Source: Antrodiella citrinella
Taxonomy: Eukaryota; Basidiomycota; Agaricomycetes; Polyporales; Steccherinaceae
NCBI GenBank assembly: GCA_004802725.1
Contig: SGPM01000056.1
Span: 43,112-107,111, forward strand
Length of the DNA: 64,000 nucleotides
Direction of reading: 5' to 3'
Every line of letters starts with the position of its first letter. Within the stretch, counting starts at the first letter, position 1. The notes beneath the pieces are model-generated. The model searched no databases, was not told the DNA's origin, and saw only the letters and a program-made list of their open reading frames with translations. Made by a program: the position numbers and the translations under genes. Shown here piece after piece: positions 1-14,535 of the stretch.

Positions 1-1473
1 GACACGGCTTGAACGACGTCTGGAGAAGCTTATTAATTTGCATTTCCCTCATCCTAACGCAGTGAAGGAGAGGTCATTAGATCCCCGATCGTCGACCCAG
101 AATCGACGGCAGTCGTCATTCTTTGACTTATCGTTCAATGACTTGCGGACGAAGAGTGCCGGAGACTTGTGGAAAGAGGTGGTTGCACCACAGCAAACGC
201 CCGGAAGCAAAGCAGACATCCGCTGTGTGTTGTTTTGTCATATATATTTACATGCCACTGACCATTCTGCGACTAGCTGCTGAGCAAACGATCACTCCTT
301 GGCAGAACGACGCCGAAGTCTCTCAGTGCCCATTGTGCAGGTGAGTACCTTTTCTAATTCTCGTGCTCAGTCAATTTAATAGTCGTCTCAGTGCATCTTT
401 TCATCCGCTTACCAACCGAAAGCACCACTGTCGATTATGCGGTCGAATTATGTGCTCTCTACCTGTCAAGTACCCACAACGTCCCCAACCTTGTTCACTA
501 CTCTTCGTTGCAGACCCTCTCACAGGCTCGGTAGAAGAGGTCGTGGAGGGTGTGGATTATGGCGTCCGTCGACGCACAAATAGTACGGTACAGGGCAAAG
601 GCAAGAGCAAACAGACCCCCGGCGACGAAGACAAGTTTCTGAAGGGTGTTCGTATATGTCGAGATTGTCGACCTGTATTGCTGTGCGTCATTTGTGAGCT
701 GTGAGGTTTCCCTTGCTGACGGTTGGTCCGGACGATACAGACGCAGGCAGTATATACAGGAAATACATAGGACACCACTGTTCTCCAAGCTATACGACGT
801 GAGTTATCGTTCTCTGCTCTCATATCAATCATCTGACATATCCCTGCAGGCCTTCATTTCCCTGGAGAAAGAGATTGAGGATGCCCTTCCGCAGTTTCAA
901 GAACTGCTGCTCAACCTCAGCAACGAGGAACGTCCAGCTCCAGAAGCCTCATCCGCCCGCAAACGACTATTGGACGCATTTGCCCAATATGATGCGTTGG
1001 CAAAGCGAATACGACAACTACCGTGTCCAGGCGGACAAGGTGGCTCGCAGGACCGCGTACAGCAGGCCATTTTTACGCGTGCTAATCTGTTCTTGCAGAA
1101 AAACATGTTCCCTCTGCAGGTCTGTTTGATTTCTTGACTTTGGTGTGTTTGGACCCCACTCACCTTTTGTTGCTCATAGGCGTTACCAACACCCAAAAAG
1201 GCTTCGAACAAGACTTCGACATCCTCCACGCCGGAGCCAAACAGTCACCTCGTCGATCCCGATTCGGAGATCGCACACGCGCTCCAACCTCTGCTCGAGC
1301 AAGAAGCCCTTCTGGAGTCGTTCGTAGAGGAAGCGAAAGCACACAGGAAGTTCGAAGATGCGAAGACATTGAAAGCCAATCTAGCTGAAATACGCGTGGA
1401 GATTGACAGGATCATGGCCAACGCTGGACCTGCAGCCAGTGGCGGGAGGAGTAAAGGCGGTACAAGTTCATGA
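1..1473 (+). CDS. PEP7: Pep7/Vac1 (rabenosyn-like) FYVE protein, 5' end missing
   Basis: This family tethers endosomal or Golgi-derived vesicles by binding PI3P through a FYVE zinc finger and Rab5-type GTPases through helical segments, together with Vps45. In the sequence, spliced exons give CPLC, then RKHHCRLCG and later GVRICRDCRP, which is the cysteine/histidine ligand pattern of a FYVE domain. A long insert lies between the second and third cysteine pairs. The intron at 341-391 separates the first pair from the rest of the finger. After it come helices reading RTPLFSKLYD, AFISLEKEIEDALPQF and, near the C terminus, LLESFVEEAKAHRKFEDAKT, which resembles the rabenosyn Rab-binding helices. 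The last exon begins after an intron ending near 1179 and stops with TGA at 1471-1473. The start codon lies upstream of the window. Family assignment is firm; the splice junction near 230-277 is a guess. Confidence 0.88.
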
Positions 1474-2163
1474 CGAGGGGTCACGAAGGCTCAGGTTGCA
1501 CATCTAGCGTAGATGGGACTTTGGATATCTTCCTTTCATATTGCTGTACATTCGCTGTCTCTTTGCATACCCCTCGCTGAGCATCCTCATCTACTCACCA
1601 TATCCACATGCGTTCGGGACGACCAACTGTCCATCTCAGGATATATATCAAGACATGCATCTCTTGCCCTCGTGTGCTCGCGTATGCACATGTGCTCACT
1701 ACGCCACAGCATGCAATGCCGTGCAAGAGTCAACGCATCTCCCGCTTACACTTCGACACACTGATGATAATGATATTGTTGCAAAAATGGGTGCAAATGA
1801 CTACTGTATCAACAGTGGGTTTGAGAAAAGGATGAGGAGAAAGACAGATAGCGATGGTCCTGCGTGAATGCGTGGATGGAACGGACATATGATCAGAGGA
1901 TAAGAGGGGAAGATATGTATGGTGATGTATAGCACTATGTGTATGTGAATGAGTATATCGGAGAAACCCAATGCGATGACAATGTTGATTAGTGAGACTA
2001 ATGCGTGGACGGAGGAGGGTAATAGTTGATTATAACTTATATGATGCTAGCTGACTGAAGCCCAAGAGTGGATCAAAACAGGAAGAAACCAATGAAAGTG
2101 ACGACGAGGAGGCAATGGTGTTCCCCGACACCAACGCCCGAGACGAAAAGAAGTGCGGAGGAC
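1474..2163. other. Convergent intergenic stretch, no gene seen
   Basis: This gap lies between the stop codons of the PEP7-like gene and the SOG2-like gene, which face each other. Open frames here are short and have no recognisable protein character. It presumably carries both 3' untranslated regions. Confidence 0.6.
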
Positions 2164-5100
2164 CTAGCTCGACACAACGGAATACTCCTCGCCGCTTCGA
2201 CTTCGCAGAAGTCCAAAGCGCGGTGGCATCGGAATTTTGAATGTCTGGTTGTGTGGAAGGGCACTCCTTGGCGGATCCCTTGACGGTGGCGGCCTGGCAA
2301 GCCGTGACATAGTTGTCGGGATGGCGCTGCGACTGCGCGACAGATTGGCACCTAGACGGCCGTCTTCCGCCACAGTAGGAGACGCAGAGCCATTTCCCAT
2401 CGGTGTGATGAGCGGCGAGTACGGCCGTGGAGTCGACGCCGAGAAGGATGAGACGTGGAGTAAGATGACAAATTCTTGGGTGGCATTAGTGAGCTTGACC
2501 ATGTTCGTGCGCAAGATTGGCGGAAGAGCAGTCCCCTGCACCTTGAGGGCACTCGACAGCTGAATGACAATCTGCGACAGATGCAAAGTCAATCAAACAT
2601 GCCTCATGAATGGAGTGTATGGTAGCTATAAGCTAGACTCACCTTGGCAAACCCGTGCGCGTCATCTCGGAACCCTCCCCTATCTGTATTCGTATCACCA
2701 CTCTCCAGAACGCTTATATTGGCTTTCAGCTTCTCTGTGAGAGCCTTCGCCCTTTCAAGCACCCCACTCAGCTGCTCCTTGGTATCTGGTACGTCCGCGA
2801 GTATTTCATCCATCATCGCCCACACGGGTGGTGCAGCATCCACGGCCACTTTCATGGCATCAATGGCTTCCTTATCAACCAGCGTATTGGAGTTGGAAGA
2901 TGCGAAGTCAACGGAGGGTTTCTTGAACCCAAGAGATGGCGAAGATGTGGATGATGCTAATAGAGAGCTCTGTGACCCTTGCCGTGAGTGCGAATCCCAT
3001 CGCAGTGGTTGAATCTGAGGGGACAGGGTCGAGGTTCCATTCGGACCATGAGAAGTTCCGTTGGTCCACCCAGGTGTGCCATTCGCGATGCTGGGTCGTC
3101 GGGGTGCCCGTAGCGTCGGCATCCCAGAACCATCTATAACCCCAGCTGAAATATGTGGCGTCTCAACAAATGACGGTAACATCTTTCCGATTTCGACATC
3201 TTTCAGACTGAATGAACCAGCGTGTCGGCGAGACACTCGGATTCTGCCTCCAGCATGACCAGAATTTGAACGCAGTAGAGGTCCAGTTTGTCCCTGGGTG
3301 AAACCAAATGGCACGGACGGTAGTGGAGGTGCTGATGCTGGCGTTGGCATAGTTGCAATCTTGTCCATGGACGAGAGCGGCGTTGACCGTACAGTGGCGG
3401 AGGCAGGAGCGTATGCTTTCACTGGAGGAGGTCGGTGGTCCAATAGAAGTGGCCGGACTGTGTCAATTTGGCCTGCGATGGCTTGCCAGCCACTCGCGAT
3501 CTCTGCCATGGCTCCATACAGGACCAGTAGCATCTGCCTTGTGTACCGAACATCATCGTGCATGGCTAGGACTTTCAGCTGCAGCGACAACACACCCACA
3601 GCCTTGCCGAAAACGGTGACTGTATCCCTACAACTCTCGACGACGGAACGACATATAGCCGGAGATGGCATCTGCCTGCGACTCGCGGTATCAAAGCGAT
3701 CCAACGCGTTGATGAGCTGGTGCATGTATAGGCTGGCCGGATCCAGAACCTTCATAAGCACGGCAGATAGTCGCTCGTCGATGGCGTACACAGTATAGTG
3801 CTGCAAGGTTTGGTAGATCTGTGAGACAGCAAATAGGATACCTCGAATGGCGTCCACCAGAGTAAGTATCGACGAGGGTATCGTCTTAGCAATTGCAGCG
3901 GAAGATAGTGTGGAGAGACGTCGAAAGTAGGAATTTCGCTCTACATCCATAGGCGGTGGTGGCCGGTCGAGGGAAGAAGGTGACGTGCTTATAGACTCGT
4001 GAGCAAGTATTCGAGACCGATGCAGACTCGCCAAAGAGCCATTTGAAGAGTCCGATTCTTGACGGTGGGGAGGCGACGGAATTCCGTGGCTCGTGTAGTG
4101 TGTCCCGTTGGGAGTAAATGCGGAATCGGTGGTAATCGTTTGACGAAGGTCGGGGAGACTCTTTTTTGCAAACTCACGATGTCGTGAGTTGGAGCGAGAT
4201 GGTCCAGAGGACGCGTTCCTGCTATGCGACGGGTCGTGACCTCGTCGCGTGATCGTGGCGTCGTCGTCACCCGAAGATACAGGTTCGTCGGGTGTGGGAA
4301 GGTATGAAGTGGGTGAGCGAAGGGGAGAGCTGAACGTGCTATTAGTTCGCGAGGATGGAAGGACGTCAAGCCGAAGCCTTGATGGCGCTGCGGATCGAGA
4401 AGGACCAGAATCAAGCTTGGAATGTAGTTCGGCCACATCTGAATAAATCGAACTCGACTCGAGAGAGAATGATCGCGAATGGAGGGAAGCGTCAGCTACA
4501 GACCGGCTGTCAAGGGAGGCCGCTGTTATACTCTCGTCACTGTCAAAAGAATTGAGAATGGTAGTTTAATAGTCGACGTAAAAAACACGTACAATGAATC
4601 GCCTTCCGTGTCCTGATTTGAGTCCACGCTTGACTTGCGGCTTAATGCAGAGTCGTTCGCAATCCACTTCTGAACACCCTTAATCCATTCTTTCATGATA
4701 TGAGGATCGTCACTGCTGGGTTGTTGCATAACATGCTTTAGGGGGGAATCAAAAGGGTTCTGCTCCACTCGGAAAAGATTTAAGTCTTTGAACTGGACGA
4801 AATACGCCGGAAGTGTGCGGATCTTGTTGCGAGATATTGAAAACACCTGTAGCACGGAGTGAGGTCAGCAGCGACGCTACTTAGTATGTATGTGCATACG
4901 CGTAGATGAGTTAGGGAACCAGGTTGAGAAGGAAGCCGTTTGATCTTGTTACGGCTGATGTCCAAGATCTCCAGGGACGGCATCACGGTCAACTGAGGAG
5001 CGCGTTTCATGAGCTCCATGATGCTCTTCAATGAACAGGCGATACATACGACATCGGGAAAAACGGTGAAGTTGTTAGCCTTGAGGACCAGGTATCGAAG

Positions 5101-5461
5101 GTGGGATAACAGCGCAAATGCCATGGGAAGAGTTGTCAGACGATTGTGAGCGAGAGCAATCCTAATACCAATGCTGAGACAAATATCCACAGAGTTGGGT
5201 GATAGATATCTACCTGACAAGGGTACTGTCGCTGTCTTCATCTTCTCCTTGCCCCACAGTGGCGAGCTCCTCCGCACCGTCCTCACCTACATCCGTGATA
5301 CCCTTGTGAGCGAGGTCAAGTGTCGCACCATTGTCCGGCGATTTGGATAGAGCTTCTGTGATGTGCTCGCGACTGAGAGACACGGAAGGCAAGGGGGACA
5401 AGGCTCGATTCTTTGTTGGTACAGGTCGACCATTCAAAGAGTCGGCATCTGAGTGGGGCAT
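2164..5461 (-). CDS. SOG2: Sog2-type leucine-rich-repeat protein of the RAM network
   Basis: In yeast Sog2 is part of the RAM signalling network (Mor2/Tao3, Cbk1, Hym1, Kic1) that controls polarised growth and cell separation. The protein starts at ATG 5461. Its N-terminal part contains leucine-rich repeats: [15 protein letters not shown], then [28 protein letters not shown] and [11 protein letters not shown] cap follows, ending in VEQNPF and [13 protein letters not shown]. The large exon at 2643-4436 carries a low-complexity Ser/Pro-rich linker and a helical region ([20 protein letters not shown]) typical of the Sog2 domain. Introns are supported at about 5163-5215 and at 2572-2642; the latter joins GFAK to [10 protein letters not shown]. 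The last exon ends with TAG at 2164-2166. Upstream of 5461 the same frame meets a stop, so this start is preferred unless a spliced 5' exon exists. It shares a divergent promoter with SPB4. Confidence 0.85.
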
Positions 5462-6025
5462 GAATGCGGCGTATGGGACGTGAGGGACAAATAAGGGCGG
5501 TCCTCAGCGCAGTCGCCGATGTGTTATATGAGGGCTGCGTGCGTAGGACAGGTGTAGAAGGCACTGTCTGAGTAGAACGGTAGCTGGAACGAGTACACCT
5601 GCCGGCGAAAGGCGCTGATTCGAAGTCGGGTTCCTGCAACAGCCACAAGTGCCGGGGGTCGTAATGGAAGAGGACGGTAAGGGATGTGGACGTCGGGGAG
5701 GTCGTCGTTTAATGTCTTGAGGTCGTCGACGTTGCCAGCGAGGAGGGCGAGGAGGAGAACACCCTGCTGTCGCAGAGCAAACGGGACCTGTCAACTTTGG
5801 GACGCCCATGTGAACAACCATTTGGGCACACATTATGTAATCACAGAAAAGTTCTGCCAAGACGTCGGCGCTTCCGGGTGGGGCGGGGCGCCCGCGAGAA
5901 CCGCGATCGAGGCGAGGCTCAGGTAAAACTTGCACCTTGACCTTGCTCATTACATTTTTTACCGACTACACCGTCCTACACAGCGTCGGCAGCCTAAGAC
6001 ACGCTATTGCGCTGCATAGTGCGTC
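5462..6025. promoter_or_regulatory. Divergent promoter region between SOG2 and SPB4
   Basis: The two start codons are 564 bp apart and face away from each other. A 148-codon open frame on the minus strand (5504-5950) is rich in Arg and Pro and resembles no family I know. It could hold an upstream SOG2 exon but I cannot support that. I see no clear TATA box. Confidence 0.4.
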
Positions 6026-8487
<2,462 letters not shown>

Positions 8488-8693
8488 CGTATCATATTGT
8501 TCATTATCTCTCGCGATTCTGAGTTGCGAATGGACATTGGGTAGACCGCAGCCTTACCACTACCAATTATGGGCGCTTACTACACAGTCGTCTACACGCG
8601 TAACGAACCTTTTGGGCACACTCCGATTTCGACGCTGAGGCTGCGCTTGCAGTTTTCTCCTTCACCTTGTGGGTGTGGCCCATATCCGCCGGA

Positions 8694-10679
8694 ATGTCTA
8701 AGAGGTGCAACGTATGTGCTCAAAAATGACTCACCATAAGATACTGATGTGTAAATGCAGTGGTTTGAACCTGACGGTAACCCTCGTATCAGCAAGGATG
8801 GCACCAAGGGTTGTCGGCATTCGTCTTATGAATGTCGGTTTGTTCATCCGGACCAACCGACATGGGCTACGGCACAGAACACTCACCCTCCTCCAAGGGA
8901 GTTGCTGGCATCCGCTTCACCTGTAAAACGATACTCTTCTCCACCTCGTCGTTCTCCCCTACCCCGCGGACGGCCTCCTACATCACCTCTCCGGGGCTCC
9001 CGCGAGATTTCTCGTGGTCGTGGTCGTAGCCGTACTCCACCTGTTCCCTCATATCAGCACGGCCCTCGCTCTCCAGCCACCTCAAGTGACGGGATGCGCG
9101 ATCCTCGCCCTCGAGTCCCAAGTCGTGGCCGCCCGGAGGCCTCTTCCTCCAAGACATCCATGCCCCCTCCCCCGCCGCCACCTACCAAGGCACCTCCACT
9201 TCCCGCATCATCATCCGTGTCAAAGCCGGCCACGCAGAAGGAACCAACGCGAGAAGAGAGGTTAAATGCATGGGTTGACCGGATCAAGTGCGTAGATACC
9301 ACACTGCTACTTGGTACAGACTCTGACACTAGCGCGTACGCAGGATCCTATCGGATGCTGTCTTAGGCCGCACTGAATACGTCAGATTGGAGAAGGAACT
9401 ACAGGGATACCAAAGGGTCGTGCAATCGTGGAGATTCGTTGACGTGTCAGAAGAGGAGAAGTCGCGATTGCAGACACAGCTGACAACCTTGGAGACTCAG
9501 TTCGAAACGAAGAAGAAGAACCTCAATACCCTCACACATCGTCTAGTAGACTCCGAATTTTGGCCAGCGATACCTCAAAATGCGGCCGTTGGAGTACGCG
9601 GGAGCGTGGAGGACCTTCAGGGCAAAGTCAAGGATATCTACGAGGCGATAGAGAAATTGCAAAACCTGCGTTTGTCTTCCTCGATATCCGAATCAACGCC
9701 TTCGAAAGCTAGTACACCTGTCGAGGAGCCCAATCGCCCGGCGAAACGGCGTCGCCTCACAAACGGGGATGTTTCGATGGATACGACACCAACGAAAGCA
9801 AAGGATCAAGCACAAGATACAGCTATGACAATGGACCTCGACCGACTCAAAGACCGAGTTCTCGCTCTAGAGGACAAATTATCGGAAATGGAGAACGAGT
9901 TGGTCCAAGCCGATCACACTATGCTACTCACGTTGCAAGATGAACTGGACGCGAAACTCGAGGCGTACAACTTGCCATCAAAGAATTCTCCACCAGTACC
10001 CGCTCATCCGGTGCCTGCCGCTTCGCTGCCACCACAGGAGGCAGAGCAGAAGATAAATACCTTGGAAGCCAGCCTCAAACTGACTGGCGCGGACATTGCA
10101 GAGATTGCTGATGACGTCGCAAATCTCGTTACGTCTAACGCCGAGAAAAATGTGGCGATATCCAAGCTCAAAGAAGACAATAAACAGTTGCAGAGTCAAA
10201 TCACTTTTGTGAGTTGTATGCGAAATCGACATTATCATCGTAACTGAGAAAGTCTGTGTCTGTAGCTTCAAGAGGTGCAGGCACAGAATACGAAAGCTCT
10301 GGAGGTGCAGAAAGCCGAGATAGAGGCATTGAAAGCTGCTGTCACTCTCTTCGTCTCGCAAACGAGGCCGGAACCGCGTCCAATACCCACTGTCGACGAC
10401 CTTATCGCGGCGTGTCAGCCGCGACTCATTCAGGCGATGCGTCAGGACATACAACCGCTGTTGGAGGAGATGAAGACCGCGGTGGAGACAATGGTGCAGA
10501 CGCAGAGCACCGAACTGTGTAATGTGGTTCTGTCAAAATTGACAACCACTTTACAAACTGTTCAGACTATCGCATCGTGGATGGACAGTGTCAAACAAAG
10601 CGGCCGCCAGGCACATCCTATCAATGGACACGGTGTAGCGCCGCAGAAAGTGGCTGCCAAACAACTCCCGGCTGGATAA
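8694..10679 (+). CDS. CCCH zinc-finger protein with long coiled coil
   Basis: The first exon is only MSKRCN (8694-8711) and is joined across a 49-nt intron to WFEPDGNPRISKDGTKGC. The combined N terminus holds a CCCH-like finger (cysteines in KRCN and GCRHSSYEC, then RFVH), which suggests RNA binding. A proline/arginine/serine-rich segment follows at about 8930-9220, including a run of prolines. The rest is predicted coiled coil: a block around YVRLEKELQGYQRVV and a second from LDRLKDRVLALEDKLSEMEN onward. A basic PAKRRRL stretch near 9740 looks like a nuclear localisation signal. The intron that ends at 9344 splits a Lys codon. Stop is TAA at 10677-10679, about 607 residues in all. This architecture is common in Agaricomycetes but I do not know its function; an RNA-processing role is only inferred from the finger. 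Confidence 0.8.
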
Positions 10680-11175
10680 CATTATTCTGGCCACGTTTCC
10701 CGTTTCCCGATTCCCGTCGCATTGTATCCTTGCTCGTATGCGTACCATATGTTGTGTTTTCCAATTGTACCGTATAGCCGCTATATTCCGTACTGTTTGG
10801 TCTGGAAGTTTACTTGGCAGCGTCTACTTGACGAACGTTCTCTGTGTCTGCAAATATTTAGTTGCGATCCATTTTCAGTATCTCACACTTCCAGGGCGGT
10901 TGGGAAAGTGCCTGGAAAGTTCCCGCGCAGCGCACAGCATGAGATACATGGGATATATACTTACCTCTCAACATGAGAAGATGAATTGTTTTTTCTCTGG
11001 CTGTTCTACGCTGGTCGACGCGCCAGGAAACTCTCGCGGCTCGCAATTGGCACACACGTGCCCCTCGCCTATGTTATTGATCGCGCGCCTACGAGGGATC
11101 TGGCAGTGGAGCGCCGCAGACGGGGCGGAGGCAGCACACGACTTGCCAGTGATCAGCGACGTCAGTCTCAAACAT
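10680..11175. other. Intergenic region upstream of the ABC ATPase gene
   Basis: About 500 bp without a supportable gene. An open frame continuous with the ABC ATPase extends upstream of its chosen start but does not look like protein of that family. The stretch GGATATATACTTACC near 10953-10967 contains a TATA-like element about 215 bp before the ATG. Confidence 0.4.
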
Positions 11176-12148
11176 ATGCCCGCCCCCATCCTCGAAGTCA
11201 AGGCGGTTGGCTGCTCAAAAGCCAAGGGTCAGCCCATATTGTCCGACGCGAGCTTCGTCGTGAATGAGGGCGACATTATAATATTGCAAGGGAAGAGTGG
11301 GTGCGGGTAAGTACACCTCTTGAATTTCGTATTTGTGTCTAGTGAATCATGCGAATGCTTTTCGTTGTATCTAGGAAGTCTACACTATTAAAGTGTCTGG
11401 CTCATTTGAATCAGTACGACGGCGAGATATTGTATAGAGGCGGGTGAGCAGTCATGATCTGTTGTGCTGAACGAAGTAGACGCTGACATGAGCCCATAGT
11501 ACCCCGGTATCATATGGTATGTATGAATGATCCTCCGAAAGCACTTCATATTCAACGCTCTTCCTTGTGTAGGTATAGCGAACTATCGCACGCGTGTTCT
11601 CTACGTTCCGCAACGACCGTCTCTCCTCCCCGGCACGCCTCGAGACTTTGTCAACACTATCCTCGCGTTCAAGAGTCTGAACCCCAAGTCTCATCATAAC
11701 AAAGGCAACGAACACAGGCCAGACGGACCCTCGGATCCTGTGAACGACTCCATCTTTATAGCTCAAGACTGGGGAATCGACGAGGATTTATGGGACCGGA
11801 ATTGGTCCAACTTGAGCGGTGGTGAATCCCAACGGATTGCATTATCGATTGCAGTGGGTTTAAAGACGGCGGACATCCTCCTTCTAGACGGTATGATCCA
11901 TCCTATTCACGTCTCATTACTATCTCACCTATACTCGTTTCCGTACAGAACCGACATCTGCGTTAGATGCGGAGTCTTCAAAGGTCATAGAAAACTACCT
12001 AACGAACGCCGTGCGTGCCAAAGACGGCAACCTGCGCGCGCTAGTCTGGATCACGCATTCAGCGGAACAAGGTGGACGAGTAGGAACGAGGTTTCTGTAC
12101 ATATCTGGGGGTCGTTTGCATGAAGAGAGACCGGATGCTGGTGTATGA
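11176..12148 (+). CDS. Stand-alone ABC ATPase subunit (FetA/STAR1-like)
   Basis: Five exons (11176-11306, 11375-11443, 11500-11516, 11573-11890, 11949-12148) keep one reading frame and encode 244 residues. All elements of one nucleotide-binding domain are present: Walker A GKSGCGKST split by an intron, a Q-loop region at VLYVPQRPSLLPGTP, signature LSGGESQR, Walker B DILLLDEPTSALD split by an intron, and the H-switch WITHS. There are no membrane segments, so it must pair with a separate membrane subunit or act on its own. The size and the single compact domain resemble bacterial FetA/YbbL and plant STAR1, which work with FetB/STAR2 membrane proteins; that comparison is from memory. Exon 3 is only 17 nt. 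The chosen ATG begins MPAPILEVKAVGCSKAKGQP, the usual start of such domains. Confidence 0.85.
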
Positions 12149-12236
12149 CATTGTAATTCGTAACTGGGGTTCAGTCTTGGAAGTGATGGTAATGTAGCTG
12201 TACGATCAATTGAGCTCGAAGGGAGGCCTCTGCCAA

Positions 12237-12317
12237 GGACCCTTAGCTCAATCGGTAGAGCTTTGTACTTATGTGGTTATCAATGCAAGGGTCCCGAGTT
12301 CGATTCTCGGAGGGTCC
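12237..12317 (+). tRNA. tRNA-Ile, anticodon UAU, with a short intron
   Basis: The ends form a 7-bp acceptor stem (GGACCCT with AGGGTCC). The D arm reads GCTC AATCGGTA GAGC and the T arm CCGAG TTCGATT CTCGG. The anticodon stem is TTGTA with TGCAA, enclosing 16 nt instead of 7, which implies an intron of about 9 nt after position 37. Placing C32 and U33 at the start of the loop gives anticodon UAU (Ile). The internal promoter boxes A (TAGCTCAATCGG) and B (GAGTTCGATTC) are intact. No CCA is encoded, as expected in eukaryotes. The identity depends on the intron position. Confidence 0.85.
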
Positions 12318-12595
12318 AGTTTTTGTTCGCATTTCCCGAACAAATCTCAAGGTGCTACCTGCCCCTTGACTCTGACTTGTGAAAATTGTTTCTCGTCGCA
12401 TATTGTGCTTTCAGAAGTACATACGTAGTTAGAGTCCAAGTATCAAGAAGCTAGCGAGTGTCCTTCATTCATTTCCTCTCATGTACTATCCGTAACGTGT
12501 AGCGTGAGGTGAGGTAATGTAGATCATAAGGAATGCAATATGCGACATGGACTATTATGGTCTAAGGATATATATGACGATACTTAAAGAGCTTA

Positions 12596-13870
12596 TCATT
12601 GGGGAGGAAGCGGCATGCCCTCTGGTGTCAACCCCATCTCCTCAGGAGTCAAGGTTGAGCTCTCGATCATCACACCTACACCGACTTTGGCTGCGTTCTG
12701 ACACACAAACAAGATCAGCTCACGACCTTTCGTAGCATGTAACGAACATACCTTGAAGTGGTCAATCTCTCCTGAGACCAAGAATGCGAAAGTAGGAGCA
12801 AACCGCTGCTCGAGCAGTGCCGAGACCTTCCCTGAGGAATCCAACTGCGCCCTGAACGTCGAGAATCGAAGGTCGTACTTGGCACCGAGCGTCGCCACAG
12901 CATCCCGGCGATCTGGCATAGCCAGAACCTGGAGGTCGGCTGCCACGTCGACCTTCTCGCTAAGCTTTTGCCAGTACGTCGCTGACAAAATTCCGGACGG
13001 CTGGAGCTGCGCCGTAGCTATCCAGTTTTTGTCTGTTGACGTGTACTTGGCCATATACTGCGTATTCAGCTCCGACTGCACAGGGTCTTGCCTTTGGAGG
13101 AATGACTCGAATCCAAGGGCCAGGTTCTTGGTGACGGACTGCAGATAGCTGCCGACGAAGATGCCTGTGCCATCCAACGGTCCAGGGTTGACAGCTTTCA
13201 CGTTTACGGAGTGATCCGCCCCTTGGTAATCGTGTTCAAGCTGAACCATGCTGTGACCAGGTTGTGTCGAGATCTGAGGGACGGGGTCAGTGGAGAAAAT
13301 CACACAGAAATGGGACGACGTACTTGACTCTGCACTTTTGTAACATGGTTGCCACCCCAGCCTTGGTTGTACCGCAGCGTCACATTGCCTCCGTCATCCA
13401 CACCTCCCTGCATGAAAACCTGCCAGCAATACGTGTCAACTGAGCGAGTCATTGGAAGCTTAAGCTGCAGAATCTTACATTCTCGTTGGCAAACAGAGCG
13501 CCGAAATTGTATGAGGATGGTGCTGTCTGCGACCCCAGCGCAAAGGAGTGCGTGACCTGGAACACAGGGTTCATTGACAAGCTCTTCGTCAGGTCCGCCC
13601 TGGCTCCATCAAAGAACATATTCTGCAGAAGTGTTGCTGTCGTGAAACATGCATCAGTATACGGAAATATTGCCACGAGAGCAGATGCGACATACATTTG
13701 ACCTCCTTCTGCAGGTGTTCTGCGGTGCCGGGGCTGGAAAGACCCAGTGAACTGCGCCATGACTGGAACGTATTCTGCCAGCCTGAAAGTGTTGACCCCC
13801 CCGGGACGAAGGATAGAACCGACGACGAGGACGGTTCCGCCAGACTCTTTTCTGGAGATGAGGAGGACAT
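12596..13870 (-). CDS. TOM40: Mitochondrial import pore Tom40
   Basis: Tom40 is the beta-barrel channel of the outer-membrane TOM complex through which nearly all nuclear-encoded mitochondrial precursors pass. The N terminus (ATG at 13870) reads MSSSSPEKSLAEPSSSS and continues to FQSWRSSLGLSSPGTAEHLQ, the poorly conserved cytosolic segment. Barrel strands follow: SMNPVFQVTHSFALGSQ, YNFGALFANEN, VTLRYNQGWG, MVQLEHDYQG, LDGTGIFVGSYLQSVT and ATYWQKLSEKVDVAADLQ. The last exon encodes GVGVMIESSTLTPEEMGLTP, matching the typical C-terminal beta signal and tail. Five exons give about 350 residues, normal for the family. The stop is TGA at 12596-12598. It is divergent from the HSP70 gene. Confidence 0.92.
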
Positions 13871-14480
13871 GACGGGGTTGACGATACTCCTTGTGCGCTT
13901 CTTTTGAAGTCGTAGCGAAAAATTCGACCAAACAAAGACGTAAGCGGGCTTACGTGGCCAGACGCATACCACTGCGGCAAGCGCAAAACTCAAATGTCAA
14001 GCAAATCCTTCATATTTCCTCAGAATGCGTCGATCACGATATGGGAGAATATGTGTTGCATCAGTAGATATACAGGAGAAAGCGGTGATCTTGACTATCT
14101 AACGATCATCGATGTAGGTAAGCAGCAGTCGCGTATACCACACCCTCAAAGTCATTCAACGCGTGTTCCCCGGCGAACTTTGCTCTGTGTGGCAACACTA
14201 GCGATCCTCGAAGACCTGGGCCTTGAGAAACCCTCGCGATGGTGGACCAAAACGCGCAGGAGAGATCGACCATGCCCCACATCTGCACTCCGGAGATGCA
14301 GCTCGGCGACGCTGACGACAATCGGCCTTGAGGATGCCTCGCGCTTGGGATCAGCGTATTCCGCGTGTGGGAGGTCGACAATGGCAAAGAGAACTGGAAG
14401 ATGGTGGAAGTTGCACGCAAGAGGTGGAAGGAGAGGTGGGCAAAGAGCGTGTGAAAGAGTCACGTGGTGTGACCTCAGCT

Positions 14481-14525
14481 GGAATGGGCTCGAATATGGA
14501 AGAAAGTGCTGGAACATGGAGGAAT
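14481..14525 (+). promoter_or_regulatory. Five-unit step-type heat-shock element
   Basis: The sequence carries GAA at 14482, 14492, 14502, 14512 and 14522, that is five nGAAn units at an exact 10-bp spacing on one face of the helix. This matches the step-type arrangement bound by fungal Hsf1. It lies 11 bp before the TATA box and about 110 bp before the HSP70 start codon. Confidence 0.75.
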
Positions 14526-14535
14526 AGAAACGCGC

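Noticed and set aside
5504..5950. 148-codon minus-strand frame upstream of SOG2
   Set aside because: Arg/Pro-rich composition, no family match, and it overlaps the divergent promoter; it may hide a short 5' exon but not a gene.
10738..11175. Upstream in-frame extension of the ABC ATPase
   Set aside because: The extension lacks the character of the family; the ATG at 11176 gives the standard domain start.
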